Source: Ypsolopha sequella (lineage: Eukaryota; Arthropoda; Insecta; Lepidoptera; Ypsolophidae). Taken from it: a DNA stretch of 64,000 nt. Under the pieces are notes generated by a model. It had not been told where the DNA came from. It saw only the letters and a program-made list of their open reading frames with translations, and did no database searches. Location of the stretch: NCBI GenBank assembly GCA_934047225.1, contig OW204012.1:1612001-1676000 (forward strand), given 5' to 3'. Below, one piece after another: positions 60,801 through 64,000 of the stretch (the stretch's first letter is position 1; the number at the start of each line of letters is the position of its first letter). Position numbers and translations under genes: made by a program.

Positions 60801-62809
60801 TAATAGGTATGATGACTAAAAAATTCTAATTAGTCCGTCAGTTAGATTATCAGAAAATATTGGACACGTATTTATTCTTTTGTCAATTAAACAAAAAATT
60901 ATAAAGATATACCCCGCTAAAGTTCCACGTGACGTCACGCCTAAGTACAATTTTTACCTAGGCGTGACGTCACCAGCCCCCACTCCCAAACTTTGACGCG
61001 CTTTATTTCTGTCATTTTTTGTTTGTTTGACAAAAGAAAAAATTCATGTCCAATATTTTTTGATAATCTAAATGACGGACTATATAGAATAATATTTTGT
61101 TTACCCTGTCATCTCCCCTATTGTTACTTAAACATGATGTTTACTATCAAATATAGAACAATAATGAGCACGTTTGCTACATGGAGACTTTTATGACAAA
61201 AGCTAAAAACGGTAGAAAAAATAATTTTTAAAAATTAAAAAAATATTACGATGTTATTGGCAATCAAAGTGAGCTTAACGGCATGTCTCGTGACGCCATC
61301 TGATATGATTTCATAGTTAAAGTGATAAATATCGCTATCGCTAACTTCGGTAATAAAAGTGTATTTTTCAAAAATTCAAAAAGTTTTGTGTTATGCTATA
61401 ACTAATTCGTCAGTTACTATAAAAATAAACTAATATTTAATTACAGGAGACGTGTCCATAAAAGAGAAAAAATATGAATTTAAAAGATATATGTGGCTTG
61501 AAAACAAATGTATTTATATATGTAACCTATTAGTATTGTAGTATATAGGATGGGATTTGGTCGGCCGCCTGGATTCGTGCTGGGGGCTCGGTTGGTGATC
61601 ATTGAACCTTGTTCCTGGTCCCTGGCCGGGTCTCCGGTATGGGTTCGGGCGGCTGATTGAATTTTACCTTGTATAATATATATTTTACCTGTCATTTTAA
61701 CCGTAAATATATTGCTACATAAATGAAATAAACCTTTAATTTAGTTCATGTACATTTATTATTTTATTACATATATTTTCTTTATTAGATTAAATTTGAC
61801 GTGTAAAAAGTGTATATATCTATACCTGCTTTGCAAAATAAACTATTTGAATTTGAATGACTACTAGAATAGAATAATTTGTCGGACTCGCGCACAAAAG
61901 GTTCCGTACGACCACACGATACGGTTATGGAACCTTAAAAACGTGGTGAATTACAACAATTGTGCACTAGTCCAACTCGCACTAAGCCAAATTATTCACA
62001 AGTAACGTCAGTATTTCCGAACGAATCATCAAGTAGCCACAACAAACCGCATCAGTAACAACATAGATAAATAAAGGAAGGATAGATTGCTATCTCCTTG
62101 TACTGTTCGCAATACTAACAATAACGTTGCTAGATGGCGTTACTTGTCTCGCTGGAAATAAAATTTGTCTGAAATCGACGAAATATAGCATTTTACTGTT
62201 CTGGTTCATCATATTTATTTATTTTATGAATAAAAACACAAAATGTTCATAACATCGCATCAGAAAATTGTGAACTTTTAATCAGGTGTTTTTAACATTT
62301 CTTTCATTAAACTTTCGGTGGTAAGCTGGCAATCTAACTAAGCGTGCAGATGGTTATTCCGAATTCCGGTAGATGGCGCACATATTCTCACACGTATTGT
62401 CGTATTCTAGCAAATTTTTGTTTTTGTGGGCACAGTAATAGTGTGGTATAGTTGCTACACACACACACACACACACACACACATCGAATTTCGTTTCATC
62501 AACTGTTCGATAGATGGCACTAGGTATGTCACAAATTATCTAGTATAGTAGCGACATCAAAAATAATAAGTCGAACTACTAGGTACCAGCGAAAATAATA
62601 AGTTTTACGCGGGCTTTGTTCTAATGTATGGAGTGAGCAATCTATCCTTCCTTTATTTATCTATGGTAACAAGGAGGGCACTGACCAGCGCTAGCGAACA
62701 GTATGGTGGTGTCGAGGTCTCCGATGATGGCTGCGATGGTGGCGGCCGCGTCGATGCACGCCTGGGTGCCGCGCGAGCCCGCCTGTAGAGCTGACAGCAC
62801 CGAGATCAC
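29863..62809 (-). CDS. rhea: Talin, 3' part of gene (13 constitutive exons plus two alternative terminal exons)
   Basis: Talin links integrin tails to actin at cell-matrix adhesions. Exons were placed by GT-AG borders and phase: 62686-62809, 60626-60790, 58864-59054, 53583-53699, 51246-51431, 50238-50445, 48144-48274, 42992-43111, 41648-41857, 40606-40784, 39890-40054, 39414-39677, 39139-39285, then either 35141-35318 or 29863-30880. These sum to 2385 or 3225 bases, both multiples of three (794 or 1074 residues, before the upstream part). Diagnostic segments include ALQAGSRGTQACI, EADESLNFDEMILEAAKCI, EERLISSARQVA, EEERSLVLNRRMVGGIAQEI and the helix SEVLRIEKELEEAR, the actin-binding I/LWEQ module and dimerisation helix of talins. 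The head (FERM) and most of the rod must lie above base 64000. Introns are large (up to 5 kb) and full of repeats. The symbol is the Drosophila one, by homology recognised from memory. Confidence 0.95.
30881..32190. other. Talin intron sequence (between the two terminal exons)
   Basis: Downstream of exon A and upstream of exon B on the minus strand. Anonymous sequence with a repeat-like GC patch near 31470-31530. No other exon seen. Confidence 0.5.
32190..32550. mobile_element. Dispersed element, inverted partner of 47690-48085
   Basis: GGTTGGCTAACCTGCAGCC, ACTGTTTAACGGCTCTGGAT and TGAAAAACGTAGTATGATAC are all found in reverse complement at 47690-48085. Non-coding; a third fragment is at 9170-9260. 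Confidence 0.85.
33405..33795. mobile_element. Common moth repeat starting GCTTCTGCCCGCGGC
   Basis: AACTAGCTTCTGCCCGCGG at the left, CAGTCAGTCAGTCAGTCAGG and a TA run at the right. Two TTCACCCTCTAAGGGGTGAA-like blocks lie inside. The 76-codon frame inside is not a host gene. Confidence 0.65.
34639..34920. mobile_element. hAT-like MITE
   Basis: Ends CAGCGTTTCTTAACCTGTGG with GGACCCC and, inverted, GGGGTCCGTGGAC with GGTTAAGAAACGCAG. The CAG start and the TTCTTAACC-GGTCC ends are typical of hAT MITEs. An 8-bp duplication is not clean. Confidence 0.75.
35141..35318 (-). CDS. rhea: Talin alternative terminal exon A (short, proline-rich tail)
   Basis: A pyrimidine-rich tract and acceptor tcgacag precede GACGGAAACG. 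The exon adds 58 residues after the split Arg, starting TETETTVVVKSLQLPE and ending at TAG after TKYGENES. It contains YYKRDRPPPPPPRK, which looks like an SH3 or profilin-type proline ligand. Downstream polyadenylation is uncertain; an AATAAA on this strand lies near 34.84 kb inside a hAT-like repeat. The match in phase and the clean acceptor support it as a real end; expression is untested. Confidence 0.72.
35498..35880 (+). pseudogene. RTE-type LINE ORF2 C-terminus, broken
   Basis: Reads YGCETWALTKRHTDNLAK, two stops, then MERSMLGLKLIDK, RRKTKLTDILSRIDQLKWR and WSGHMLRCKKEKWSK. The YG-ETW, ERxMLG and LKWxWxGH-R patterns are those of RTE-like endonuclease-reverse transcriptase proteins. It is opposite in strand to talin and within its intron. 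Confidence 0.8.
36346..36612. mobile_element. MITE with long inverted ends
   Basis: Inverted ends of about 65 bases: GTGTAACAGAAAGGTGTAAC, then AGTCAATGGTATAGAA, inverted at 36545-36610. The two strands carry mirrored short frames, an effect of the palindrome. Confidence 0.9.
36614..36830. mobile_element. Fold-back element next to the previous MITE
   Basis: CTGGTTTATACAGG at the left and CCTGTATAAACCTG at the right, with several AGTCAGCGCTGACTT-type palindromes between. Non-coding. Confidence 0.75.
37284..37547. mobile_element. MITE family with GATCATCGTCCAAATT ends, copy 1
   Basis: ATACAAGGTGACTTTTTGAT at the left is inverted at the right (CACCTTGTATA). An internal palindrome, ACTTCCCATAGTAATT against ACTATGGGGAGTC, makes nearly the whole element a hairpin. 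Copies 2 and 3 are at 43288 and 45988. Confidence 0.85.
37556..37806. mobile_element. Fold-back element
   Basis: AATAGGATAACACAAATATA and AAATCTCAAGATATATTTCG at the left, inverted at 37735-37805. It directly follows the previous MITE. Confidence 0.8.
37807..39138. other. Talin intron, AT-rich
   Basis: Intron between the last common exon and terminal exon A. No additional exon or clear repeat recognised. A C run lies at 39113-39125, just past the donor of 39139. Confidence 0.45.
39139..39285 (-). CDS. rhea: Talin exon 13 of window (common C-terminal extension exon)
   Basis: 147 bases with acceptor ttttgcag and donor gtgagt. It reads QSTGYTQTTEHAQTNGSH, then PTFSSFRPQESPAQNYEGF, ending TT plus CG of an Arg codon. 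It leaves in phase 2. Both downstream terminal exons begin with one base that completes Arg (CGC or CGG), so this is the branch point for alternative ends. Confidence 0.88.
39414..39677 (-). CDS. rhea: Talin exon 12 of window (C-terminal extension with NISQH heptad repeats)
   Basis: 264 bases, phase 2 in and out. Low-complexity Asn/Ser/Thr/His/Gln-rich protein: FKTPNSSFANTTYSPNS, then five or more seven-residue repeats of the type NISQHxx, ending YAQTTGGFGQ. At DNA level this is a 21-bp tandem repeat that keeps frame. It lies after the dimerisation helix and is probably disordered. I do not know whether the repeats exist in other insects. Confidence 0.88.
39890..40054 (-). CDS. rhea: Talin exon 11 of window (dimerisation helix and start of insect extension)
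   Basis: After the split Arg codon the frame reads SEVLRIEKELEEARVRL, then TLIRQAKYK. This is the C-terminal coiled-coil helix that pairs two talin molecules. Vertebrate talins end soon after it. Here the frame continues TRPGETSGDETDTDYHGG and YSSDVSGTQH, an acidic Ser/Thr-rich linker, and leaves in phase 2 at donor gtaaaa. Confidence 0.95.
40340..40600 (+). repeat. Tandem pair of SINE-like fragments
   Basis: Two copies of the CTGAGTCAGAGACC / CTGAGCCAGAGCC unit near 40385 and 40573, similar to 6440-6670. The second ends a few bases before the talin donor at 40605. Confidence 0.55.
40606..40784 (-). CDS. rhea: Talin exon 10 of window (end of I/LWEQ domain)
   Basis: Acceptor acccag precedes GTGAAG and donor gtacat follows GCCAG. 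The frame reads VKADPSSESTRRLQAAG, then STDNLVRAARNAI, EEERSLVLNRRMVGG and IAQEIDA, with the next Arg codon split over the intron. LVRAA and RRMVGGIAQEIDA are hallmark talin sequences. Confidence 0.97.
40860..41130. mobile_element. LINE 3'-end family copy
   Basis: CATCCATCAGCCTAGTTCTG, AAGCCTTTCCAGGACTTTGC and GGGCAGGCGGGTTGGTGAGC are shared with 59330-59695. Opposite orientation to 10922-11290. Confidence 0.8.
41131..41647. other. Talin intron remainder, AT-rich
   Basis: Intron between exons at 40606-40784 and 41648-41857, outside the LINE tail. No further feature seen. Confidence 0.5.
41648..41857 (-). CDS. rhea: Talin exon 9 of window (I/LWEQ domain, WSEGLISAARLVA)
   Basis: Exactly 70 codons, phase 0-0, with acceptor tctccag and donor gtgagt. 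It opens GKVARRPTSSSDDGQW, continues SEGLISAARLVAAAAHSL and EERLISSARQVAGSTAQLL, and ends VACK. The LISAAR and LISSARQVA repeats of the I/LWEQ signature are clear, and this is the core of the actin-binding surface. Confidence 0.97.
41890..42010. repeat. Fold-back element
   Basis: GTATTTTGTGCAACTGTAAC with CATAATTTGAGA at the left and its inverse near 41985-42030, around an ACGAAGTGAGTTTCGT centre. Non-coding. Confidence 0.65.
42840..42988 (+). repeat. SINE-like repeat ending in (CTTTCA) microsatellite
   Basis: TTTGCTGAGTTTGGCCCTTT, AAATAAATACTTTTTCAC and then CTTTCA repeats. It ends within about four bases of the talin exon at 42992, so it forms the 5' part of that intron in sense orientation. 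Confidence 0.65.
42992..43111 (-). CDS. rhea: Talin exon 8 of window (I/LWEQ domain)
   Basis: Exactly 40 codons, phase 0-0. It reads EADESLNFDEMILEAAKC, then IITATSALVRAASAAQREL, ending IDQ. This is one of the most conserved stretches of talin and lies inside the five-helix actin-binding bundle. The upstream intron contains a repeated CTTTCA microsatellite running nearly up to the donor side. Confidence 0.97.
43288..43482. mobile_element. MITE family copy 2, truncated at right
   Basis: Same as 37284-37547 but the right end is cut where the 43485-43545 LINE or SINE fragment starts (CGCCTATTCGATTCGTCGTG). Confidence 0.8.
43546..44995. other. Talin intron, repeats and AT-rich DNA
   Basis: 43855-44095 is an inverted copy of 9510-9790. 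A GT-rich tract lies near 44527-44560. No exon found. Confidence 0.5.
44998..45497 (+). repeat. Moth SINE-like repeat with a nested MITE
   Basis: ACGGCCAAGTGCGAGTCGGA at the left and GGGTCCCGTTGG, TACGGTACCCTAAAA at the right. The same repeat at 57752-57995 is uninterrupted. A 186-bp insert sits at 45207-45392. Confidence 0.85.
45207..45392. mobile_element. MITE nested in a SINE-like repeat, ACA target duplication
   Basis: Ends CCCCCGGTTTCTGAAAGGCC, inverted exactly at 45373-45392; the match extends to about 40 bases. ACA occurs on both sides (45204-45206 and 45393-45395), and the copy at 57.9 kb has a single ACA at that point (GATACAGCCTGG), so the empty site is known. Confidence 0.93.
45988..46260. 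mobile_element. MITE family copy 3
   Basis: TATACAAGGTGACTTTTTGA at the left, its inverse TCAAAAAGTCACCTTGTATA at the right, and inner arms around 46085-46160. The best preserved of three copies; flanking TA suggests a Tc1/mariner-type target. Confidence 0.88.
46362..46476. mobile_element. Short MITE with 32-bp inverted ends
   Basis: TATGGTAGCTTCAAAATAAT with TGAATTTTCCAT at the left, inverted at 46441-46474 with one or two changes. Confidence 0.88.
46726..47306. mobile_element. DNA element with perfect 33-bp inverted ends
   Basis: ACAGTGCGCGCCAATCTTTT with AGTCGCCTCTGAA at 46726-46758 is exactly inverted at 47274-47306. The 515-bp centre has no coding potential I trust. Perfect ends imply recent activity. 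Confidence 0.9.
47690..48085. mobile_element. Dispersed element, inverted partner of 32190-32550
   Basis: See 32190-32550. It ends about 60 bases from the talin exon at 48144. Confidence 0.85.
48144..48274 (-). CDS. rhea: Talin exon 7 of window (start of I/LWEQ region)
   Basis: Acceptor ctccgcag and donor gtcagt frame a 131-base exon. It reads GSEWVDPDDPTVIAENELL, then AAASIDAAARKLDQLRPR, and ends SVTVQ in phase 0. The DPDDPTVIAE-ELL-AA-SI-AAA-KL pattern opens the actin-binding I/LWEQ (THATCH) module of talin. Confidence 0.96.
48800..49440. mobile_element. Dispersed element, copy 2 of a direct pair
   Basis: Matches 19480-20120. The internal 20-base GC-rich stretch of copy 1 is absent here. 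Confidence 0.75.
49441..50237. other. Talin intron remainder
   Basis: No exon or clear repeat seen, apart from AT-rich anonymous sequence and a short frame at 49489-49680 without recognisable content. Confidence 0.45.
50238..50445 (-). CDS. rhea: Talin exon 6 of window (rod, ETEELKERTLTSGREAAL)
   Basis: 208-base exon with acceptor cttacag and donor gtacct. It reads SVAYSAETEELKERTLTS, then YRALLAAVLGA, and ends ADVIATVGLLK plus one base. Helix-rich and Ala/Leu-heavy, as expected for a talin rod bundle. The phase matches both neighbours. Confidence 0.93.
50485..51205. mobile_element. LINE 3'-end family copy split by a MITE
   Basis: Left part 50485-50704 and right part 51152-51205 together match 59480-59650. 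A local duplication repeats GGTTGTGCCTGTTTGAAAGC at about 50598 and 50673. A 447-bp element sits between the two parts. Confidence 0.8.
50705..51151. mobile_element. PIF/Harbinger-like MITE, TTA target duplication
   Basis: GGCCCACTTGCA at the left, TGCAAGTGGGCC at the right, TTA on both sides (50702-50704 and 51152-51154). The uninterrupted relative at 59.6 kb has one TTA there (CTCTTACTCTCCCC). The interior is rich in GGGTTAA and TTAACCCG palindromes. Confidence 0.88.
51246..51431 (-). CDS. rhea: Talin exon 5 of window (rod, PEELIRHTRQMTVATAKAV)
   Basis: Phase 0-0 exon of 62 codons. It opens VLMSPAAPKASATPEELI, continues TRQMTVATAKAVSAGNSS and closes GRKTVLDLLQSCK. Acceptor ccgcag and donor gtgttt are visible. 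The EELI-TRQMT-ATAKAV pattern is typical of the talin rod just before the I/LWEQ region. Confidence 0.94.
51450..51790 (+). pseudogene. Decayed LINE ORF2 C-terminus
   Basis: One frame has the LKRKWAGHL-like pattern (GGGCGGGACATCTGGCTACA region) and another DESGERPTKMALIRRGLRP. This fits the end of an RTE-type protein with several frame changes. Plus strand, inside a talin intron. Confidence 0.6.
51888..51965 (+). repeat. tRNA-derived SINE head
   Basis: GGATGGCTCAGTTGGTAGAG is an A box and GGTTCGAGTCC a B box, with the spacing of a tRNA. The acceptor-stem ends do not pair, so this is a SINE promoter rather than a tRNA gene. Confidence 0.75.
52035..52290 (+). repeat. Lepidopteran tRNA-SINE body
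   Basis: GGTCGTGGCTTCAA resembles a B box. It is followed by ACCTGATTGAAAGATGATTC, CGTGCTTCGGAAGGTACGTT and AAGCCATTGGTACTGG, the body of a common moth SINE as I remember it. Confidence 0.75.
52320..52847. mobile_element. piggyBac-like MITE, TTAA target duplication
   Basis: CCCTTAAATGCAT at 52320-52332, exact inverse at 52835-52847, and TTAA on each side (52316-52319, 52848-52851). Start CCC and a TTAA target are the piggyBac signature. The interior is AT-rich with no transposase. Confidence 0.9.
52960..53290. repeat. Fold-back sequence and intron remainder
   Basis: CTCAATAAATACTACGGTTG near 53010 is inverted near 53090-53113 (CAGCCATAGTATTTATTGAG). Dispersed repeat, non-coding. The rest of the intron to 53582 is anonymous. 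Confidence 0.65.
53583..53699 (-). CDS. rhea: Talin exon 4 of window (rod, VMVTNVTSLLKTVKAVED)
   Basis: Short phase 0-0 exon of 39 codons. It starts VMVTNVTSLLKTVKAV and ends IEAISQEIA, with donor gtgagt. It is separated from the previous exon by a 5.2-kb intron that contains the unexplained 621-codon frame and several repeats. Confidence 0.93.
53990..54440. repeat. GC-richer dispersed repeat in talin intron
   Basis: GCGATATCTCTATCTTGCTC with GAGCGACAGCAAAATGGCGC is a common moth repeat. The following stretch to 54430 is GC-rich and has overlapping frames on the minus strand, none convincing. Confidence 0.5.
54887..57389. repeat. 17-bp perfect inverted repeats bounding the intronic open frame
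   Basis: TTGTCAATATTGGACTT at 54887-54903 and its exact reverse complement at 57373-57389 enclose 2.5 kb with the 621-codon frame and two small frames on the same strand (55102-55353 and 54890-55102). Similarity stops abruptly outside and inside the 17 bases. A chance match of this length is unlikely, but no target-site duplication is obvious, so an element boundary is not proven. Confidence 0.5.
55457..57322 (-). CDS. Unrecognised 621-codon open frame inside a talin intron
   Basis: The frame is open from a splice-acceptor-like site (atttccatag, with TAG itself in frame) at 57323 to TAA at 55457. The first Met codon is at 57178 (573 residues, ATGGAGGAGG context). The protein is strongly charged, with long Glu/Lys helical stretches such as EKNKYEKEKETLQSF, a segment rich in DSDTDF and MEEEL near its start, and a motif seen three times: SEWWRAIAKR, NNWWSIYEDIL and DNWWSFYEAVL. 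No catalytic motif, signal peptide or membrane span is visible and I do not recognise a family. It is in phase 0, as is the preceding talin exon, so it could be a talin alternative terminal exon, an exon of a nested gene, or a single-exon gene from 57178. It lies between 17-bp inverted repeats, so a mobile-element origin is also open. Confidence 0.6.
   Translation of the reverse strand, partial: CLSDNTKRWSLNVKSTTLPRQSKRRSANFATKNEYGSFDSDTDFYQSDMEEELIKLLDYSSQEDDVSPSIFHDNCEEITAYIEGQMRVPSKVQAKDDDLNERYNLASRNSLIDMDWRVLKYGENILLGEVKKLVDMFVEIFGKIENRRKIDKISRLKANTELDSEMKRLSQVVDDLDSEIEVDASVTTTIRTIQTTFNNRKPKLEEKLLRHRLKNPSFKVKKVKPVNLVINLEMRSKTPEIKSVEPLKTEVVSPEEKNKDESTIIELKPNVLQKTTTSEFWTMFKDDSEWWRAIAKRNLLKMEETRRELERFSGHELVLGEIQNEKNKYEKEKETLQSFINEVDKSKSVNQDLKYDKKYEDMVLKLIEFAKKDFIYKGFDPLIQQLKVLSNIEIEARKKKVTIEDILNVYSEIDISKYSYEELCLLEKYYKEIIRKYKKDNHVTIQEIDDKENIVPTEDRSPSIVREDSPSYHKNVILNIHSNQNLTKHINQYTSKNVGSLQRSKNRHNQEIFDLTRTYPLEYYANNWWSIYEDILKNREQQFGSIDNWWSFYEAVLNKENPSDEELRRIRSVVEYRNSLRKRPNSRMEEQLRMLDDIKNERFKETEDVTTKEAESVRCFR
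57752..57995 (+). repeat. Moth SINE-like repeat, uninterrupted copy
   Basis: CGGCCAAGTGCGAGTCGGAC to GGGTCCCGTTGG. Same family as 44998-45497 and gives the empty site for the MITE found there. Confidence 0.85.
57996..58863. other. Talin intron, anonymous
   Basis: Includes a short motif shared with 48510-48545 (AATCACTCAACGCGCC). I looked here for an upstream exon of the 621-codon frame and found none that is convincing. Confidence 0.45.
58864..59054 (-). CDS. rhea: Talin exon 3 of window (rod, QLCEVVKQGAMSLGS segment)
   Basis: Acceptor cccgcag precedes TGCAACTG and donor gttag follows CCAAG. The frame reads QLCEVVKQGAMSLGS, then LLNAARDVACALRDLA, and ends MERLKHAAK in phase 0. It is much more GC-rich than the surrounding introns, as are the other talin exons, and this produces several meaningless long frames on the other strand. 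Confidence 0.94.
59330..59695. mobile_element. LINE 3'-end family copy, most complete
   Basis: CATCCATCAGCCTAGTTCGT to CAGCTCTACCACCTGACC. Lies inside a talin intron and matches the copies at 10922, 40860 and 50485. Confidence 0.8.
60020..60572 (-). mobile_element. LINE tail, jockey/CR1-like reverse transcriptase C-terminus and 3' UTR
   Basis: The frame reads YYRTKYTSCGYEQSCLKM, then RRDISDLILLLKIARGIIDC and PELLSKLNF, ending at TAA at 60213. The RR-DL-FL-K-G-IDCPELL pattern is typical of the C-terminal tail of jockey/CR1-type ORF2 proteins. It is 5'-truncated, so it has no reverse transcriptase core. The 3' UTR runs to about 60020 with AATAAA-like repeats. It is joined in frame to the duplicated talin exon piece. 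Confidence 0.75.
60573..60618 (-). pseudogene. Partial duplicate of the neighbouring talin exon
   Basis: This segment matches 60720-60769 of the talin exon at about 90% identity, on the same strand and in the same frame (DSFYHRESILKTAK against DSFSDHRESILKTAK). It begins only a few bases past the talin splice donor and is cut off where LINE sequence begins. Read as a relic of a tandem exon duplication destroyed by a LINE. It has no acceptor of its own. Confidence 0.8.
60626..60790 (-). CDS. rhea: Talin exon 2 of window (rod, KTAKSLVEDTKSLV segment)
   Basis: The acceptor ctcag lies at 60791-60795 and the donor gtaag at 60621-60625. The exon reads TLHSEKETDSFSDHRES, then the conserved run ILKTAKSLVEDTKSLV, and ends SALNTI plus one base. 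It is 165 bases and enters with two bases of a split codon. A degraded partial copy of this exon lies just beyond its donor (see 60573-60618). Without splicing, the frame stays open for another 137 codons into a LINE tail. Confidence 0.94.
61500..61860. repeat. LINE or SINE 3'-end element, inverted partner of 6846-7262
   Basis: GGATGGGATTTGGTCGGCCG, GGGGGCTCGGTTGGTGATCA and GGGTCTCCGGTATGGGTTCG are found inverted at 7050-7170. It ends AATAAACTATTTGAATTTGA. Confidence 0.85.
62062..62665. mobile_element. DNA element with perfect 30-bp inverted ends near a talin splice donor
   Basis: CATAGATAAATAAAGGAAGG with ATAGATTGCT at 62062-62091 is exactly inverted at 62636-62665. It contains an AC microsatellite at 62457-62484. 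The edge is 20 bases from the talin exon at 62686. Confidence 0.88.
62686..62809 (-). CDS. rhea: Talin exon 1 of window (rod, VISVLSALQAG segment)
   Basis: Acceptor gtcag precedes GTGATC and donor gtcagt follows GCTG. It begins in phase 0 with VISVLSALQAGSRG and ends LDTTILFASAG, the Gly codon being shared with the next exon. This is a helical segment of the talin rod. A repeat element with 30-bp inverted ends begins about 20 bases past the donor. Confidence 0.93.
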
Positions 62810-62879
62810 CTGACATAGACACATTTATTTAAAATAAGCGTACACCGACCTCGTGCCCGCTGAACCGACGACCTGCGGG

Positions 62880-63330
62880 CCTATTGTGTATTTCTAGTTG
62901 CCAACTTAACTGGGTGCCTATCATCAAAAACATAGATATACTATCGAATTCCGATTGTCTAACGATATGTTCGCACTTGAAGTGACGTTACAGATTGTAA
63001 ATAGTTCAATACCCACTAAATACAATTTTGAAAGTTTAGTTTGTATCTATGTTTTTGATGATAGGCACCCAGACTAATTGGCAAACAAAGATACAGAATA
63101 GGGGGGCTGCCCCCCTGTTCTGTATCTTTGGTTGCCAACTGGTCCGGGTGCCTATCATCAAAAACATAGATACAAACTGAACTTTCAGAATTGCCTTTGG
63201 TGGGTATTGAACTATTTACGAACTGTGTTGTCACTTAATTCCTTGGACAATCGGAATTCGATAGTATATCTATGTTTTTGATGATACGCACCCAGTCCAG
63301 ATGGCAATTAGAGATACATAATAGGCCCGC
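62880..63330. repeat. Large palindrome, arms about 225 bp
   Basis: CTATCATCAAAAACATAGAT occurs four times in alternating orientation, and the two halves mirror around a GGGGGGCTGCCCCCC centre near 63108. The arms are about 85-90% identical. Fold-back transposon in the talin intron. Confidence 0.88.
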
Positions 63331-63334
63331 AGGG

Positions 63335-63617
63335 GATCTAAAAAGGCCGACTTGGGTGAATCATAAAATGATTTGAAAGTAGGATAGAGTCAGTTTTTTC
63401 ACGCGTGCAAAAGAGAAGGCATTAGAACAGAATCATAACGTGATTCATGCAAAACGGCCTTTTTAGAGGACCTGGTCCTTAAAAAAGGCCACTTTGGATG
63501 AATCATATTATGATTCTGTTCTAATACTGTCTCTTTTGCACGGGTGAAAAAACTCTCACTCTATCTTTCTTGAAAATAATTTTATGATTAACCCAAATCC
63601 GCCTTTTTTGATCCCCT
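63335..63617. repeat. Second fold-back directly adjoining the palindrome
   Basis: Arms 63335-63475 and 63478-63617 mirror each other (TCTAAAAAGGCCGACTTGGG, GTGAATCATAAAATGATT). One arm alone is found at 7484-7625. Confidence 0.85.
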
Positions 63618-63720
63618 GAAGGACGTCGCGGGTGGCGGCTGGATGAGGATGACTGAGGACCGCCAAGAGTGGCGTAATATTGGGGAGGCCTATGTCTAGC
63701 AGTGGAAGAATACCACACTA
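63618..63720 (+). pseudogene. Tail of an RTE-type LINE ORF2
   Basis: One frame reads DVAGGGWMRMTEDRQEWRN and then IGEAYV, matching the W-R-A-DR-EWR-EAYVQQW end of RTE-like proteins. It directly abuts the fold-back. Confidence 0.6.
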
Positions 63721-64000
63721 TTCCAAGGGAAGTACTTTTTTTTATTTATTTATTTATAACTAAACAATATTATGACAGGTTAACCTAAAGCAATTTTGTT
63801 AAAAATTAAATAAGAATCAGAAAACCTACGATCTTAATAAACATGAAAATATAAACCACATGAAAAAAATATATACTAACTAAATCAAGCCACCTTACTG
63901 AATATAATATTGGCATGCTTCCTGCCACCATTTTCTGACAATATCAAGTTTAAACACAATTTTTTTAAAGAAAAGTGAAATGTGAAATGAAATAAAATAT
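63721..64000. other. AT-rich, talin intron continuing beyond the window
   Basis: No exon seen. The upstream talin exon must lie past base 64000. Confidence 0.6.

Overview
This window is a piece of an AT-rich, repeat-laden insect nuclear genome. Moth or butterfly is the best fit, inferred from tRNA-derived and other short repeats of lepidopteran type. Genes are split by introns with GT-AG borders, there is no operon-like packing, and most of the DNA is mobile-element debris.

The one recognisable host gene is the 3' part of talin (rhea in Drosophila), on the minus strand from about 62.8 kb down to 29.86 kb. I placed 13 constitutive exons and two candidate terminal exons from splice borders, and every intron phase agrees across the chain. 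They encode the last rod bundles, the I/LWEQ (THATCH) actin-binding module, the C-terminal dimerisation helix and a long extension. The extension has a seven-residue NISQH-type repeat and two mutually exclusive ends in the same splice phase: a 58-codon proline-rich tail at 35.1-35.3 kb, or a 338-codon Ser/Thr/Lys-rich tail at 29.9-30.9 kb. The 5' end of the gene lies beyond base 64000.

The talin intron between 53.7 and 58.9 kb holds a 621-codon open frame on the same strand (55457-57322). It starts exactly at a splice-acceptor-like site in a phase compatible with talin, matches no family I know, and sits between perfect 17-bp inverted repeats 2.5 kb apart. It could be an alternative talin terminal exon, a nested gene or cargo of an unknown element, and it is the best candidate for something undescribed here. 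A second oddity is at 60.57-60.62 kb, where a partial copy of a talin exon lies just past its own splice donor and runs in frame into a LINE tail.

The left part (1-27.5 kb) has no convincing host gene. It carries four minisatellites (31-bp, 27-bp, 58-bp and 36-bp units). A Ty3/Gypsy LTR retrotransposon (13231-18195) splits the 27-bp array; it lacks gag, has a perfect 31-bp palindrome just after its primer binding site, a pol frameshift, and two LTRs with unrelated U3 regions.

The rest is a dense set of fold-back or MITE-like elements, LINE tails and SINE-like repeats. Several show inverted ends with plausible target duplications (TTAA, TTA, ACA). Family names above superfamily level, and the lepidopteran assignment, rest on pattern recognition without database search.
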